Shown here piece by piece: positions 1 to 7,477 of a stretch of DNA of 47,837 bases; within the stretch, counting starts at the first letter, position 1; every line of letters starts with the position of its first letter. The stretch spans positions 1-47,837 of IMG/VR virus record IMGVR_UViG_3300032307_000186; one strand, 5' to 3'. The DNA comes from a virus. The translations under genes were made by a program, and so were the position numbers. A model generated the notes under the pieces. The model had not been told where the DNA came from and ran no database searches. It was given only the letters and a program-made list of their open reading frames with translations.

Positions 1-40
1 AAGATCCGCCATCTAGGTTCACCTTTTCTGAGAGATAGTT

Positions 41-340
41 CTATGAACCATTCAGAACAGATCCAGAAGCTGCTTCAACAATCTTGTAAACTGTTGGCAA
101 GTCTAGCAAGTCTTCCAGCTTTGCTGGATCTGCTGCTAGCTCTGGATTGTACTGCTTCATAGCAATTGCTACACAATCTAGCAATAGGTTCATTGATTTT
201 TCGTTATCCTCTGCTACCAAAGACACCCCTTCAAACTTTTTCATAAAAGGCTTGAGAAGCGAAATCTTTAGTGGACGTACCTCGATTGTTGTTCCATCAA
301 TTAGTGTTAGTACTTCTGGTGTGTATGTTGTTGTTGCCAT
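41..340 (-). CDS. Tail assembly chaperone, short form
   Basis: Small protein of about 99 residues that would help assemble the tail around the tape measure. It is recognisably paralogous to the next gene upstream: both share an early I(E)V/I-PLK segment, a central A-I-MKQY segment and a later L(E)DL-DL---Y block. I chose the ATG at 340 because GAAGGAG lies 8 nt upstream; an in-frame ATG at 355 lacks a good site. An extended -10 box (TGGTATAAT, 379-387) lies upstream. It ends at 41 in its own frame, but the -1 frame stays open from there to the window edge, as expected if a longer frameshifted form exists. Family call is from similarity of pattern and position next to the tail tube gene; moderately sure. 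Confidence 0.55.
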   Translation of the reverse strand: MATTTYTPEVLTLIDGTTIEVRPLKISLLKPFMKKFEGVSLVAEDNEKSMNLLLDCVAIAMKQYNPELAADPAKLEDLLDLPTVYKIVEAASGSVLNGS

Positions 341-378
341 GTTTTTCTCCTTCATCTACCTACCGTAGGTTATAACCA

Positions 379-387
379 ATTATACCA
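379..387 (-). promoter_or_regulatory. Extended -10 promoter, TGGTATAAT
   Basis: On the minus strand the sequence reads TGGTATAAT, a TGN plus perfect -10 hexamer, about 38 nt before the start at 340. This leaves a leader with a Shine-Dalgarno site, unlike the leaderless promoters elsewhere. Confidence 0.55.
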
Positions 388-392
388 TAACG

Positions 393-1130
393 CTAGGGTT
401 TTTTAAGGACTGAAGGATCTCTTTGATCTTCATATCCAAGACCAAGACCAATACCAAAACCAGCTTGTCTAGCTGCTGTTCCCTGTAGTGCAAGAATATC
501 TCTAGAGTCAGTTGCTTTGCCACCAGAAGCAACCCTTGCCTTAAGGTCTTCCCATTCTTTTTGACCCTTAGCCTTTCCGCTTTCTTTACCAGTCTGCTCA
601 TCAAGATTTACGCCCTGCAGTGCAGCCAAAAACTTTTTTTCCTCATAGTCAAGCTCTCTGGTTATAGATAGTATTTGCATTAGCTCTTCTATAGATATAG
701 ATGTCTCTAGTTCGTCAAAGTTCTTCCAGATACCCAGCAAAAACACCTCTGACTCAAGCTTGGCTAGGTCTAGCCCCTCCCAAGTGGTGGTCTTTTCTTT
801 TTCTTTATCTGCAGCTTCCTCTACAACGTTTTCGCTTTTTTTCTTTAAATCAATGCCAGCTGAATAATTTAGTAGGTCATAAATAGAGGCTAGATCAAAA
901 CTGTCTTCTAAATCTTCTACTGATTTAAACTGATTTGGTAGATACTGTTTCATTGTTATAAGTGCACATTCTGTCAATACCTCAATAATTTCTTCTTCTG
1001 TTTTAGCATCTTGAATCTTGGTAAAGGTATTCATTAGCTCTTTTAAATATTTTATTTTTAATGGGATAATCTCAATCTCTTGATTATCAATTGTGCTTAT
1101 TTTTCTAACTTTATATATTTCAGTAGGCAT
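393..1130 (-). CDS. Tail assembly chaperone, long form (paralogue)
   Basis: Protein of 245 residues. Its first ~95 residues resemble the neighbouring short chaperone; the rest is Lys/Glu-rich, then a helical block (about 115-175) and a low-complexity Gly-rich tail. In many siphophages the longer chaperone is made by frameshifting; here both parts are in one frame. The gene lies between the tail tube gene and the short paralogue. The start codon has no ribosome site but sits 6 nt after a TGATAAAAT box, so the mRNA is probably leaderless. The last codons contain a run of six A, but a -1 slip there adds only a few residues. Confidence 0.55.
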   Translation of the reverse strand: MPTEIYKVRKISTIDNQEIEIIPLKIKYLKELMNTFTKIQDAKTEEEIIEVLTECALITMKQYLPNQFKSVEDLEDSFDLASIYDLLNYSAGIDLKKKSENVVEEAADKEKEKTTTWEGLDLAKLESEVFLLGIWKNFDELETSISIEELMQILSITRELDYEEKKFLAALQGVNLDEQTGKESGKAKGQKEWEDLKARVASGGKATDSRDILALQGTAARQAGFGIGLGLGYEDQRDPSVLKKP

Positions 1131-1136
1131 TATCTA

Positions 1137-1145
1137 ATTTTATCA
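1137..1145 (-). promoter_or_regulatory. Leaderless promoter, TGATAAAAT
   Basis: Minus strand TGATAAAAT; the hexamer ends 6 nt before the ATG at 1130, placing the transcription start on or next to the start codon. Confidence 0.55.
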
Positions 1146-1157
1146 TAGAATGACAAA

Positions 1158-1182
1158 TCCCACCCCCAAAAAGGAGGTGGGA
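1158..1182 (-). terminator. Terminator hairpin after tail tube gene
   Basis: A 10-bp stem with one G-U pair, TCCCACCTCC against GGGGGTGGGA with a TTTTT loop when read on the minus strand, followed by TTTGTC. It lies just downstream of the tail tube gene and could terminate or attenuate readthrough into the chaperones. The T tract is short, so termination efficiency is uncertain. Confidence 0.6.
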
Positions 1183-1204
1183 CTGTCTATTTAATTATTA
1201 TTGC

Positions 1205-1840
1205 TTATGAAGCAACAGTAATAGTGCGGTCAATGATCTTTCCGTAAGATCCTTCAGCGTCATCTGGTAGAAGACGGAACGATACTTCAAACATTGAAGC
1301 CTCGTCACGCTTTGCAGATACAGTTACGTTCTCGATTGATAGAGCACGGTAAGCTGCGTAGACACGCTCAAGAGCAGATCCAAGTTCACAGTCTCCTGTT
1401 CCTGGACCCACAGCAATGATTCCACGCTCAACTGGACATTCTCCAAGCTCTCCAGCAGATAGGTTTAATACCGATCCGTCTGAAGTTGTCTTGTTTCCTG
1501 ATAGCTGGTTGTCTCCATATGCTAGAGCAATAAGAAGGTTCTCAAGTGTTGCTTCAGCAAAAGCAGTGTTCAGGTTAACCTGCATACCCTGCTTGAATAG
1601 CTTTGCAACGTCCAGTAGCTGGTCAACCTGTACTTCTCCGAAGTCAGGCTGGAACTGGATCTCAAGGCCGTTCATTGTGTATCCGATGTTTTCAAATCCT
1701 GGCTCGTCAGACAGTGTCTCACGGTAAGACTCATTGGCATCGAAATCTGGCAGGGTAGTACCGTCAAGGACGGTGTCAGCTACGAAGAACGATGCTGCAC
1801 CAACGATGATGTTGTTGGAATTACCACGTGTATATGCCAT
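1205..1840 (-). CDS. Major tail tube protein
   Basis: Protein of 211 residues that should polymerise into the tail tube. It begins MAYTRGNSNN and ends in a short beta-strand pattern (IIDRTITVAS); length, acidity and alternating strand pattern fit siphovirus tube proteins. It sits between the neck/terminator genes and the chaperones, the usual place. A strong ribosome site (AGAGGTG) precedes the start, and a strong hairpin follows the stop, consistent with high expression. Assigned from position and general features, without a decisive motif. Confidence 0.7.
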   Translation of the reverse strand: MAYTRGNSNNIIVGAASFFVADTVLDGTTLPDFDANESYRETLSDEPGFENIGYTMNGLEIQFQPDFGEVQVDQLLDVAKLFKQGMQVNLNTAFAEATLENLLIALAYGDNQLSGNKTTSDGSVLNLSAGELGECPVERGIIAVGPGTGDCELGSALERVYAAYRALSIENVTVSAKRDEASMFEVSFRLLPDDAEGSYGKIIDRTITVAS

Positions 1841-1903
1841 ATTTTCACCTCTTTTTCCTAATAATATATTCAGTTATAAATGGCGATTGTTTCCTCGCTA
1901 ACA

Positions 1904-1912
1904 AGTATATCA
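1904..1912 (-). promoter_or_regulatory. Extended -10 promoter, TGATATACT
   Basis: Minus strand TGATATACT upstream of the tail tube gene, giving a leader of about 60 nt that contains the AGAGGTG ribosome site. Confidence 0.45.
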
Positions 1913-1922
1913 GTGTTTTTAT

Positions 1923-2495
1923 CTATTTAAATGTGGTGCCATTTGATGCATGATAGTCATACTCAATGATTATCTTTGACGCCCACTCGCTCATGTTTAC
2001 TGAGTTTAGCTCTAAAATATCTCTAGTTTCGTCTATTTGGTATACTTTAAAATTGTGAAAAAATACGTTAGATTGTATTGTTTGTCCGTTTAGTGATATT
2101 GGGTTGGCCTTAGCCCAGTCATTAACATCCTGAGCTGCTGCATCTTCTCTGTCAAGTAGTTGTGATACTATTACGTTGATGTTTTGAACTGACTGAACAC
2201 TTCCGTATATTGTATAAATTAGCTGTTCTCTTTTAATTCCATAGAATGGTGTAGCCCTAAAACGCATAAGTCTGTCATATGTTATCATGGTTGGCTGTAC
2301 CAGCCCTGTATTAGATACTAGCTGTTGATAAATTTCTTCACGTCCCGTGGTTGTTGGGGCAAAAAATGGTACGATTGTTTGGTCTGGACCTATCCCAACT
2401 TTTGTTGGTCCATAATCATTTCCTAGTTTATCAAATAGATATGCGTTTATCCAGTGTGGTGGAAACGGTATTGTTTCAAGATTAACTATTGTCAT
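1923..2495 (-). CDS. Probable tail terminator / tail completion protein
   Basis: Protein of 190 residues between the gp10-like neck protein and the tail tube gene, the place where siphophages encode the tail terminator that caps the tube and joins it to the head. Its start overlaps the preceding stop (ATGA), so translation is coupled. No decisive motif is visible; function rests on gene order. Confidence 0.5.
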   Translation of the reverse strand: MTIVNLETIPFPPHWINAYLFDKLGNDYGPTKVGIGPDQTIVPFFAPTTTGREEIYQQLVSNTGLVQPTMITYDRLMRFRATPFYGIKREQLIYTIYGSVQSVQNINVIVSQLLDREDAAAQDVNDWAKANPISLNGQTIQSNVFFHNFKVYQIDETRDILELNSVNMSEWASKIIIEYDYHASNGTTFK

Positions 2496-3169
2496 TCAAG
2501 TCCTACCTTTGCGTTTACGATCCATCTGTATCCAGTCTTAACTCCAAGTCCCCTGCCAGCTTTAGCACCTGCTGCAAAGTTTTGTTTGTAGATTTTTGGG
2601 TTTGATATGTAGTTAGACAGTCCAGATGATTTTAAGAATGCCTGTGTAAAATAACTTTTAAAAAATGTGTCAAATACTCTTTGATATGATCCTTGAACCT
2701 CTACTCCTCCTGGATCAGCAATATTAACTTGTTTTTTGGTAAACACTGTTTGTCCAGCATCTTCAAATACAAGAGCTGAAGCTTTTTTAGGTTTGATGGT
2801 AACTGGTATTCCCATTTCCATAATTCTTGCTTTATCGTAAAATGGTCTATTGCTATCTTTTGAAATTGATGTTGATTGTCTAAATGATGACTTTACAGAT
2901 AGTCCTAAATTGCTAACGGTGTAGTTTAAGTCAAATAGCCTTGCTGCTGGAGAGCCAGTCTGGTACCATTCATAAACGTGGTGTAGGGCATCTCTATCTG
3001 ATCTTGCCATAGCATCTATATATTTATTTAATACTTCAATTACGCTTCCACCTAGATTGTCTAGAAAAACCTTTTTGCCAGACTGAGCACCTTCAAGGAA
3101 TCCAGTAGAATACTTTACAATATTTGTTAGTTGTTTTTCTAATGATGATGCATTCATTGTAACTCTCAT
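2492..3169 (-). CDS. HK97 gp10-like neck/tail component
   Basis: Protein of 225 residues. Its N-terminal half has a helical segment and a WYQTGSPAARLFDL stretch, followed by conserved basic and glycine patches, as seen in HK97 gp10-type proteins that bridge head and tail. Start shares one base with the preceding stop (TAATG). A second ATG lies four codons downstream. It is the third of four tightly coupled neck genes. Family assignment from position and size; moderate. Confidence 0.5.
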   Translation of the reverse strand: MRVTMNASSLEKQLTNIVKYSTGFLEGAQSGKKVFLDNLGGSVIEVLNKYIDAMARSDRDALHHVYEWYQTGSPAARLFDLNYTVSNLGLSVKSSFRQSTSISKDSNRPFYDKARIMEMGIPVTIKPKKASALVFEDAGQTVFTKKQVNIADPGGVEVQGSYQRVFDTFFKSYFTQAFLKSSGLSNYISNPKIYKQNFAAGAKAGRGLGVKTGYRWIVNAKVGLE

Positions 3170-3621
3170 TAATTATCTACCGCCTGGTTTTCGGTTTTTC
3201 TCCAAACCATCTTGTAGTATTCAACATTTGCGAATGGACCAATAAACGGTTCAAGGGTTGCTATTTCATAAACGCTTCCTCTACCAGCTCTTGGTCCTGA
3301 AGTTTCTTTATATAGTAATTCTCCATTTGAAGATCTAATATTAGTTATTAAGATGTTAGTATTAGATTCCTTGGTTTTTCTTGAAGATATTCTTACATCT
3401 GTTTTACTTCTTGCTACCAGCTTATTTTCGTGTTGTATAAACACCTCTGGCTTAATTTCTTCTTTTCCAGCACCGCCAAAGCCATTGGCGTTACATGCAA
3501 TGGTACGATCAAATACCCATTCTTTTTTAATTTCTCCATAACTACCCTGATTGATCATTGGGTAGTAGATATCCGCAAGCATTGGATACATGAAGTCTGA
3601 AGTATCTTCGCAGCAAGACAT
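3169..3621 (-). CDS. Probable head closure / connector protein
   Basis: Protein of 150 residues with a CC pair near the start (MSCCEDTSDF), then a beta-rich body (about residues 75-140). It lies directly after the larger adaptor gene and before the gp10-like gene, which is the place of the head-closure (stopper) protein in siphophages. Overlapping start and stop with both neighbours indicate coupled translation. Assigned from gene order only. Confidence 0.5.
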   Translation of the reverse strand: MSCCEDTSDFMYPMLADIYYPMINQGSYGEIKKEWVFDRTIACNANGFGGAGKEEIKPEVFIQHENKLVARSKTDVRISSRKTKESNTNILITNIRSSNGELLYKETSGPRAGRGSVYEIATLEPFIGPFANVEYYKMVWRKTENQAVDN

Positions 3622-4592
3622 TATAGCATTCCTGGTTTTTTAACATCCGTAATGTATTTGTCTAGGATTTTATCAACTAGAATGTTTCCAGTTCCAGACA
3701 AGGCTGCGGAATCAATTTTAATTTTAAATTGATCTGTTGAGTAGTCTGTAATATATCTTTTAAAGTATTCTAATTTTCCACAAGCAATGTCATTAATCAA
3801 CATCTTTATGGCATCTTGAATGTCATTTGGCACCACCTTGTATCCTGCTTCTATATGAATTAGGTAGTCTGTTCCTGCATTAAATAATACCCCTGACTTT
3901 AAACCAATAGTGTTTCCACTGTCAGAAGTATCAAACATGCTGATTGAATCTGATGATGCCATGTTTAGTCCAACAGGTGCTGACTCTGCACGATTAAAAT
4001 CTGTAATTACGTAGCTTGGGTCTTTTGTAATTGCTGTTTTGTCTTTGGTAATTACGTAATTCCATTCACCAAGTGCTGGATCCTCTAATGACGAATCATA
4101 GGTGAGCTCTGCATTTTCATAAACTTTTAAGATCTTGTATATTTTTTCCCAAACTGGAATGTAGTCTGTTCCTTGCCCAGTGGTTTCAAGCCATTTTGTT
4201 TCAAAATAAAATCCACCAGTAATAGAATCAATAATTGCTCTTGCAAGTCTTTCGTTATATGTAGCAGCAGTAATATCTGAAGCAGTTTCCCCAAGAGTCG
4301 CAGGATCTACATATGGTCTTTCTACTGTGATATTGTCTTCTACGACAATTTCATCATCTAGAGTAATTTCAAGATGATATGTTTCATCATACTTTCTAAA
4401 ATCATAGGGTGTGTCGTTTTCTCCATAAGTCCCAGTCCAGGATATTGATAGTATTCCATTTACACCAACATTAACCATTTCTTCATATGCTATGTCAAAG
4501 TCGCTATCTTTAATTACAACGCTATACGATGCTGATGGCTCTACTGTATAGCTAACAAAACTATCGTATGGGGGCTTTCTAAGTACGATCAC
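3621..4592 (-). CDS. Head-tail adaptor protein with N-terminal beta domain
   Basis: Protein of 323 residues. The first ~95 residues form a beta-rich, Ig-like region; residues ~100-180 resemble a linker; the C-terminal ~60 residues are helical (VPNDIQDAIKMLINDIACGK), like the helical core of gp6/gp15-type adaptors that bind the portal. This is larger than a typical adaptor (~100-150 residues), so it may be a fusion with a decoration-like domain. It is coupled to its downstream neighbour. Confidence 0.5.
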   Translation of the reverse strand: MIVLRKPPYDSFVSYTVEPSASYSVVIKDSDFDIAYEEMVNVGVNGILSISWTGTYGENDTPYDFRKYDETYHLEITLDDEIVVEDNITVERPYVDPATLGETASDITAATYNERLARAIIDSITGGFYFETKWLETTGQGTDYIPVWEKIYKILKVYENAELTYDSSLEDPALGEWNYVITKDKTAITKDPSYVITDFNRAESAPVGLNMASSDSISMFDTSDSGNTIGLKSGVLFNAGTDYLIHIEAGYKVVPNDIQDAIKMLINDIACGKLEYFKRYITDYSTDQFKIKIDSAALSGTGNILVDKILDKYITDVKKPGML

Positions 4593-4798
4593 TATTTACT
4601 CCTATTGTAAGCTTGGGCTACCTCTTCTGGCGTTGCTATACGAACTGCCTCGTGAGTTAGCCAGAAATCTGATGCGTCTTTTGTTACAATGTTGTATCCA
4701 ACTCGTAGCTTTCCAACATCATATTTAAATAAATTTTTAGAGGAGTATACGGCAACTTTCTCAACAACTCTTTTGTCGTTAGAAACTGTTTTAGTCAT
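4592..4798 (-). CDS. Small protein between capsid and neck genes
   Basis: About 68 residues, starting MTKTVSNDKR. I chose the ATG at 4798 because GGAGAAG sits just upstream and a TGATATAAT box lies at 4816-4824; a longer reading from upstream would start inside that promoter. It contains a YSSKNLFKYDVGKL stretch and probably one small beta/alpha fold. Location suggests a head decoration or connector role, but I do not recognise the family. Confidence 0.6.
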   Translation of the reverse strand: MTKTVSNDKRVVEKVAVYSSKNLFKYDVGKLRVGYNIVTKDASDFWLTHEAVRIATPEEVAQAYNRSK

Positions 4799-4815
4799 AT
4801 CTTCTCCAAGTTTAA

Positions 4816-4824
4816 TTATATCAG
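4816..4824 (-). promoter_or_regulatory. Extended -10 promoter, TGATATAAT
   Basis: Minus strand TGATATAAT located between the capsid terminator and the neck genes. It would restart transcription of the neck/tail operon with a short leader carrying GGAGAAG. Confidence 0.6.
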
Positions 4825-4839
4825 AATATAACAAAAGAG

Positions 4840-4859
4840 GGCAGACTTTCGTCTGCCCC
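4840..4859 (-). terminator. Terminator after major capsid gene
   Basis: Minus strand reads GGGCAGAC-GAAA-GTCTGCCC followed by TCTTTTGTT: a perfect 8-bp stem with a GNRA tetraloop and a T-rich tail. It lies 20 nt after the capsid stop codon. Confidence 0.75.
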
Positions 4860-4879
4860 CTAATGCTACATGGTTAGTA

Positions 4880-6022
4880 TTAGCTAACGTCTGTTCCATC
4901 TGCATCAGCAAATGCAACTGCGTCAAGCTCTTCCCACTGAAGACCAAAGCGTACAAATACTGTGTACTCAATTGTGTCTTTCTTTGGAACATACTGACGG
5001 TTTACAGTGATGTCTCTCTGGAATCCCCATACACGGTTCTGTGGGAATGTTAGGTCAACATATCCTGCAGGGTAGTAAGGAACTTCCTGAACTTCAACAC
5101 CTAGAACACGTGTTGTACGTGCTCCACCAAATGTCTGTGCTGCACCGTCTAGGTAGTTCTGACGGTTAGCCTCAGTACCTGGCTTGCCAGTGAATGCTTC
5201 AGCAATTGCGTCAGCTAGTGTACCGTTGTTCTTAACGATACCCTGGAATGCGTCTGTACCAGCATAGAACTTTAGGTTGTTCTTCAACGCACGGTACTTA
5301 CGTGGCAATGCAAGAATAATGTTCTGCATTACGTCTGTGGTCCATTCGTTGTTTGCTACAGTCACAACTGACTCGTGTGCATCTCCAGATGTGGTCGCCT
5401 TGTGTACGAAACCTTCCATGATGGAAAGGAATGCACCAGTTGTACCGTCTCCGTTGATCGCTAGATCCTCAATGTCATTTGCAAAAGCAGATGTCATTAG
5501 ACGAACTAGGTGATCCTCAAGAGCACCACCTTCAATATTGTCTTCTAGCGCCTCAGTTGATACTTCCCAGTCTAGACGAATCTTCTTGGTAGTTAGTTCA
5601 ACCTTGGTAAAGGTAGCACCTGCGTTTGTAAAAGCTGGGTCAGCCTGTGCTGCTGCACGGATAACACGCTCTCCAACGTTTACTTTTTCAAGCTCAATGG
5701 TGTTAGCTCTCATTGTTACTCTACGTCCATCCTTTGCCAGGACTGTACCGTCCCAAACATAGTCAATGAAGCGGCGAGCCTGCTCTGGAGCTAGAATACC
5801 ACCAGGAGTACCTGTTGGATTAACTGCATTCGGTCCTGCTGTTGTACCCCAAGCTGGCGTAGCGATGTTTCCAAGGCTAGCTGCTGGAGAAAGATTACCA
5901 GATGAGTTAGTTGTTGTTGCACCACCCACAGCACCAGATGCAAATGCACCATCACCGTTAATTTCAGCGGTAGTGTTTGACTCTGAACCAGGGTAGTTCT
6001 TAATTAGTTCTTGTTCCGACAT
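4880..6022 (-). CDS. Major capsid protein (HK97 fold)
   Basis: Protein of 380 residues that would form the capsid shell. It has an N-terminal arm rich in Gly/Ala/Ser (to ~65), a helix-strand block beginning RRFIDYVWDGT and then LDWEVSTEALEDNIEGG, a typical spine-helix region of HK97-type capsids, and a C-terminal VFVRFGLQWEELDAVAF segment. The start at 6022 has AGGAGG 8 nt upstream, the strongest ribosome site in the arm; a GTG at 6031 in frame overlaps that site and is less likely. It follows the protease/scaffold gene and is followed by a terminator, as expected for the most abundant head protein. Confidence 0.9.
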   Translation of the reverse strand: MSEQELIKNYPGSESNTTAEINGDGAFASGAVGGATTTNSSGNLSPAASLGNIATPAWGTTAGPNAVNPTGTPGGILAPEQARRFIDYVWDGTVLAKDGRRVTMRANTIELEKVNVGERVIRAAAQADPAFTNAGATFTKVELTTKKIRLDWEVSTEALEDNIEGGALEDHLVRLMTSAFANDIEDLAINGDGTTGAFLSIMEGFVHKATTSGDAHESVVTVANNEWTTDVMQNIILALPRKYRALKNNLKFYAGTDAFQGIVKNNGTLADAIAEAFTGKPGTEANRQNYLDGAAQTFGGARTTRVLGVEVQEVPYYPAGYVDLTFPQNRVWGFQRDITVNRQYVPKKDTIEYTVFVRFGLQWEELDAVAFADADGTDVS

Positions 6023-6045
6023 ATATTTCACCTCCTAGTGATATT

Positions 6046-6660
6046 TTAAAATAAGTCGTTATTAGTGAGGAAACGACCTCCCCATAGGGATTTTTGAACC
6101 TTAACTTCAGGTTCCTGTACGATGTCGCCAACATCGCCAGACTTGCGGAAAGCAGTGTCAGCCACTACAGCGTCTACTCTCTTTCCAAATTCATCAAACA
6201 CAGTCTTGCTTGCAGTTACGTCGTTCTTAACTGCATCTAGGGACTTGCTTAGTTCTGAAACGTGCTCGTAAAGAGACTTTACAGTTTCAGTTAGATCGCT
6301 AAAGGCTTTTGAAACGGTGTCTTTGACGTCTGCAATTGCAGCCTCAAAACCATCGTCAGACTTAGCTACCTCAGTTTTTTCATCTTCTGGCATAGCAGAC
6401 TTAGCTTTAGACATGTCGTCTTCTTCCTCATCCTTACCATATGCCTTGTCAGACTTAGCCTTAGACATTTCGTCCTCGTCTTCGTCTTCCTTGTCATCCA
6501 TATCCATATCGTCAGACTTTGCTGCCTTTTCTACGGATGCTTCTGCTGATTCTACTGTGGTGTCAGCCTCTGGAGCGACCTGTGATTCTTCAACAGCAGC
6601 CTCTTCAACTACAGCTTCTTCAGCTGCAACCTCTACTGCCTCATTTGTTGCGTCAGTCAT
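6046..6660 (-). CDS. Nested scaffolding protein (internal start)
   Basis: In-frame ATG at residue 254 of the protease gene, preceded on the minus strand by AAGGAGGTAAGTCCT, a near-perfect Shine-Dalgarno at good spacing. The product (~204 residues, MTDATNEAVEVAAEE...) is acidic and coiled-coil-like and lacks the protease, exactly the arrangement of lambda C/Nu3. It would be the free scaffold. What is seen: site and frame. What is inferred: that it is used. Confidence 0.65.
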   Translation of the reverse strand: MTDATNEAVEVAAEEAVVEEAAVEESQVAPEADTTVESAEASVEKAAKSDDMDMDDKEDEDEDEMSKAKSDKAYGKDEEEDDMSKAKSAMPEDEKTEVAKSDDGFEAAIADVKDTVSKAFSDLTETVKSLYEHVSELSKSLDAVKNDVTASKTVFDEFGKRVDAVVADTAFRKSGDVGDIVQEPEVKVQKSLWGGRFLTNNDLF

Positions 6661-7419
6661 AGGACTTACCTCCTTAGTTATCTCAATTGTATTAATGCCT
6701 TTAGCACTATCAACTAAGAACTTTATTACGTCAGAATTATCTGCATCTGTTTTTTCAACAAACCCAATATTCTGCATTGGCTTACCAGATGTTGGACTCA
6801 CTGCTGAGTCTGAATCTGATAGCAAAACCATATCATTTTCTGAATCCCAAAAAACATTTTCAATTTCTGTCTTAGATAGGTATCCGTCAATGGTTGTTTC
6901 TCCGTTTACCTTTTCAATAGAAAAAATGTTTGCAAACTGATTTGCAGGATTGTCTACTAGTGATAGTTCGTGAAGTTCGTATTCTTTAATGATACGGACG
7001 GCTTTGTCCATACCCTCGTTATACTCGTCATCAAACTTCTTGATGTTACCACCAATAGAAAAGCCTGAGTAAGTTCCATCTAAAACTTTTTCCCAGGCAT
7101 CTTGTGCACCCTTAGATACATAAGCAGAAACATAAACACCAGAGTAAAACTTCTTGGTGCCTGGATCAAAATACTTGTCTTCCTTGAATGAAACGATTTT
7201 TCCAACAGCAGAAGGCTGGTGCATTTCACGAAGATTTCCACGGAAGTTTTTAAAAGCATTTAGGCTAGCAGATGTGTCAACCACATCACCCTGCTTGTCT
7301 ACATTGTCAAGGGTAGCAAATCCAGAAACGATACGACGTTCCTTATCTACTTTGCCAATAGGCATTGACAGACGAACATTGTCGCCGTCAGTCACCCATT
7401 GTGCTTTATTAATATTCAT
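6046..7419 (-). CDS. Capsid maturation protease with C-terminal scaffold
   Basis: Protein of 457 residues. Residues ~1-170 match the HK97-type prohead protease pattern: VSGFATLDNVDKQGD, a catalytic-type His at about 67 (REMHQPSAVGK), a catalytic-type Ser at about 121 (YSGFSIGGNIKKF), and the diagnostic HELSLVDNPAN near 150-160. Residues ~254-457 are acidic, helical and repetitive (two DMSKAKS-like repeats), like a scaffolding protein. The N-terminal domain would cleave scaffold and capsid arms inside the prohead. A TATAAT box lies 9 nt before the start, with a GAGGG in the leader. An internal start with a strong ribosome site is listed separately. Confidence 0.85.
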   Translation of the reverse strand: MNINKAQWVTDGDNVRLSMPIGKVDKERRIVSGFATLDNVDKQGDVVDTSASLNAFKNFRGNLREMHQPSAVGKIVSFKEDKYFDPGTKKFYSGVYVSAYVSKGAQDAWEKVLDGTYSGFSIGGNIKKFDDEYNEGMDKAVRIIKEYELHELSLVDNPANQFANIFSIEKVNGETTIDGYLSKTEIENVFWDSENDMVLLSDSDSAVSPTSGKPMQNIGFVEKTDADNSDVIKFLVDSAKGINTIEITKEVSPMTDATNEAVEVAAEEAVVEEAAVEESQVAPEADTTVESAEASVEKAAKSDDMDMDDKEDEDEDEMSKAKSDKAYGKDEEEDDMSKAKSAMPEDEKTEVAKSDDGFEAAIADVKDTVSKAFSDLTETVKSLYEHVSELSKSLDAVKNDVTASKTVFDEFGKRVDAVVADTAFRKSGDVGDIVQEPEVKVQKSLWGGRFLTNNDLF

Positions 7420-7428
7420 ATCCCTCTA

Positions 7429-7434
7429 ATTATA
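7429..7434 (-). promoter_or_regulatory. -10 box before protease gene
   Basis: Minus strand GCTATAAT with the hexamer ending 9 nt before the ATG at 7419; the very short leader carries GAGGG. Confidence 0.4.
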
Positions 7435-7477
7435 GCAAACATTTTATCGTTTTGATCACTTTTTACAGTATATCAAA

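Noticed and set aside
380-604. Second minus-strand frame inside the long chaperone
   Set aside because: Low-complexity LVLVLVL repeat, no ribosome site; overlaps the real gene.
1160-1182. G-quadruplex or origin hairpin at the tail tube end
   Set aside because: Simpler explained as a terminator hairpin; only two G runs.
6317-6940. Long plus-strand frame (207 codons, Ser-rich) opposite the protease/scaffold gene
   Set aside because: Mirror of the acidic repeats; serine-rich composition and no ribosome site or promoter, with the true gene on the other strand.
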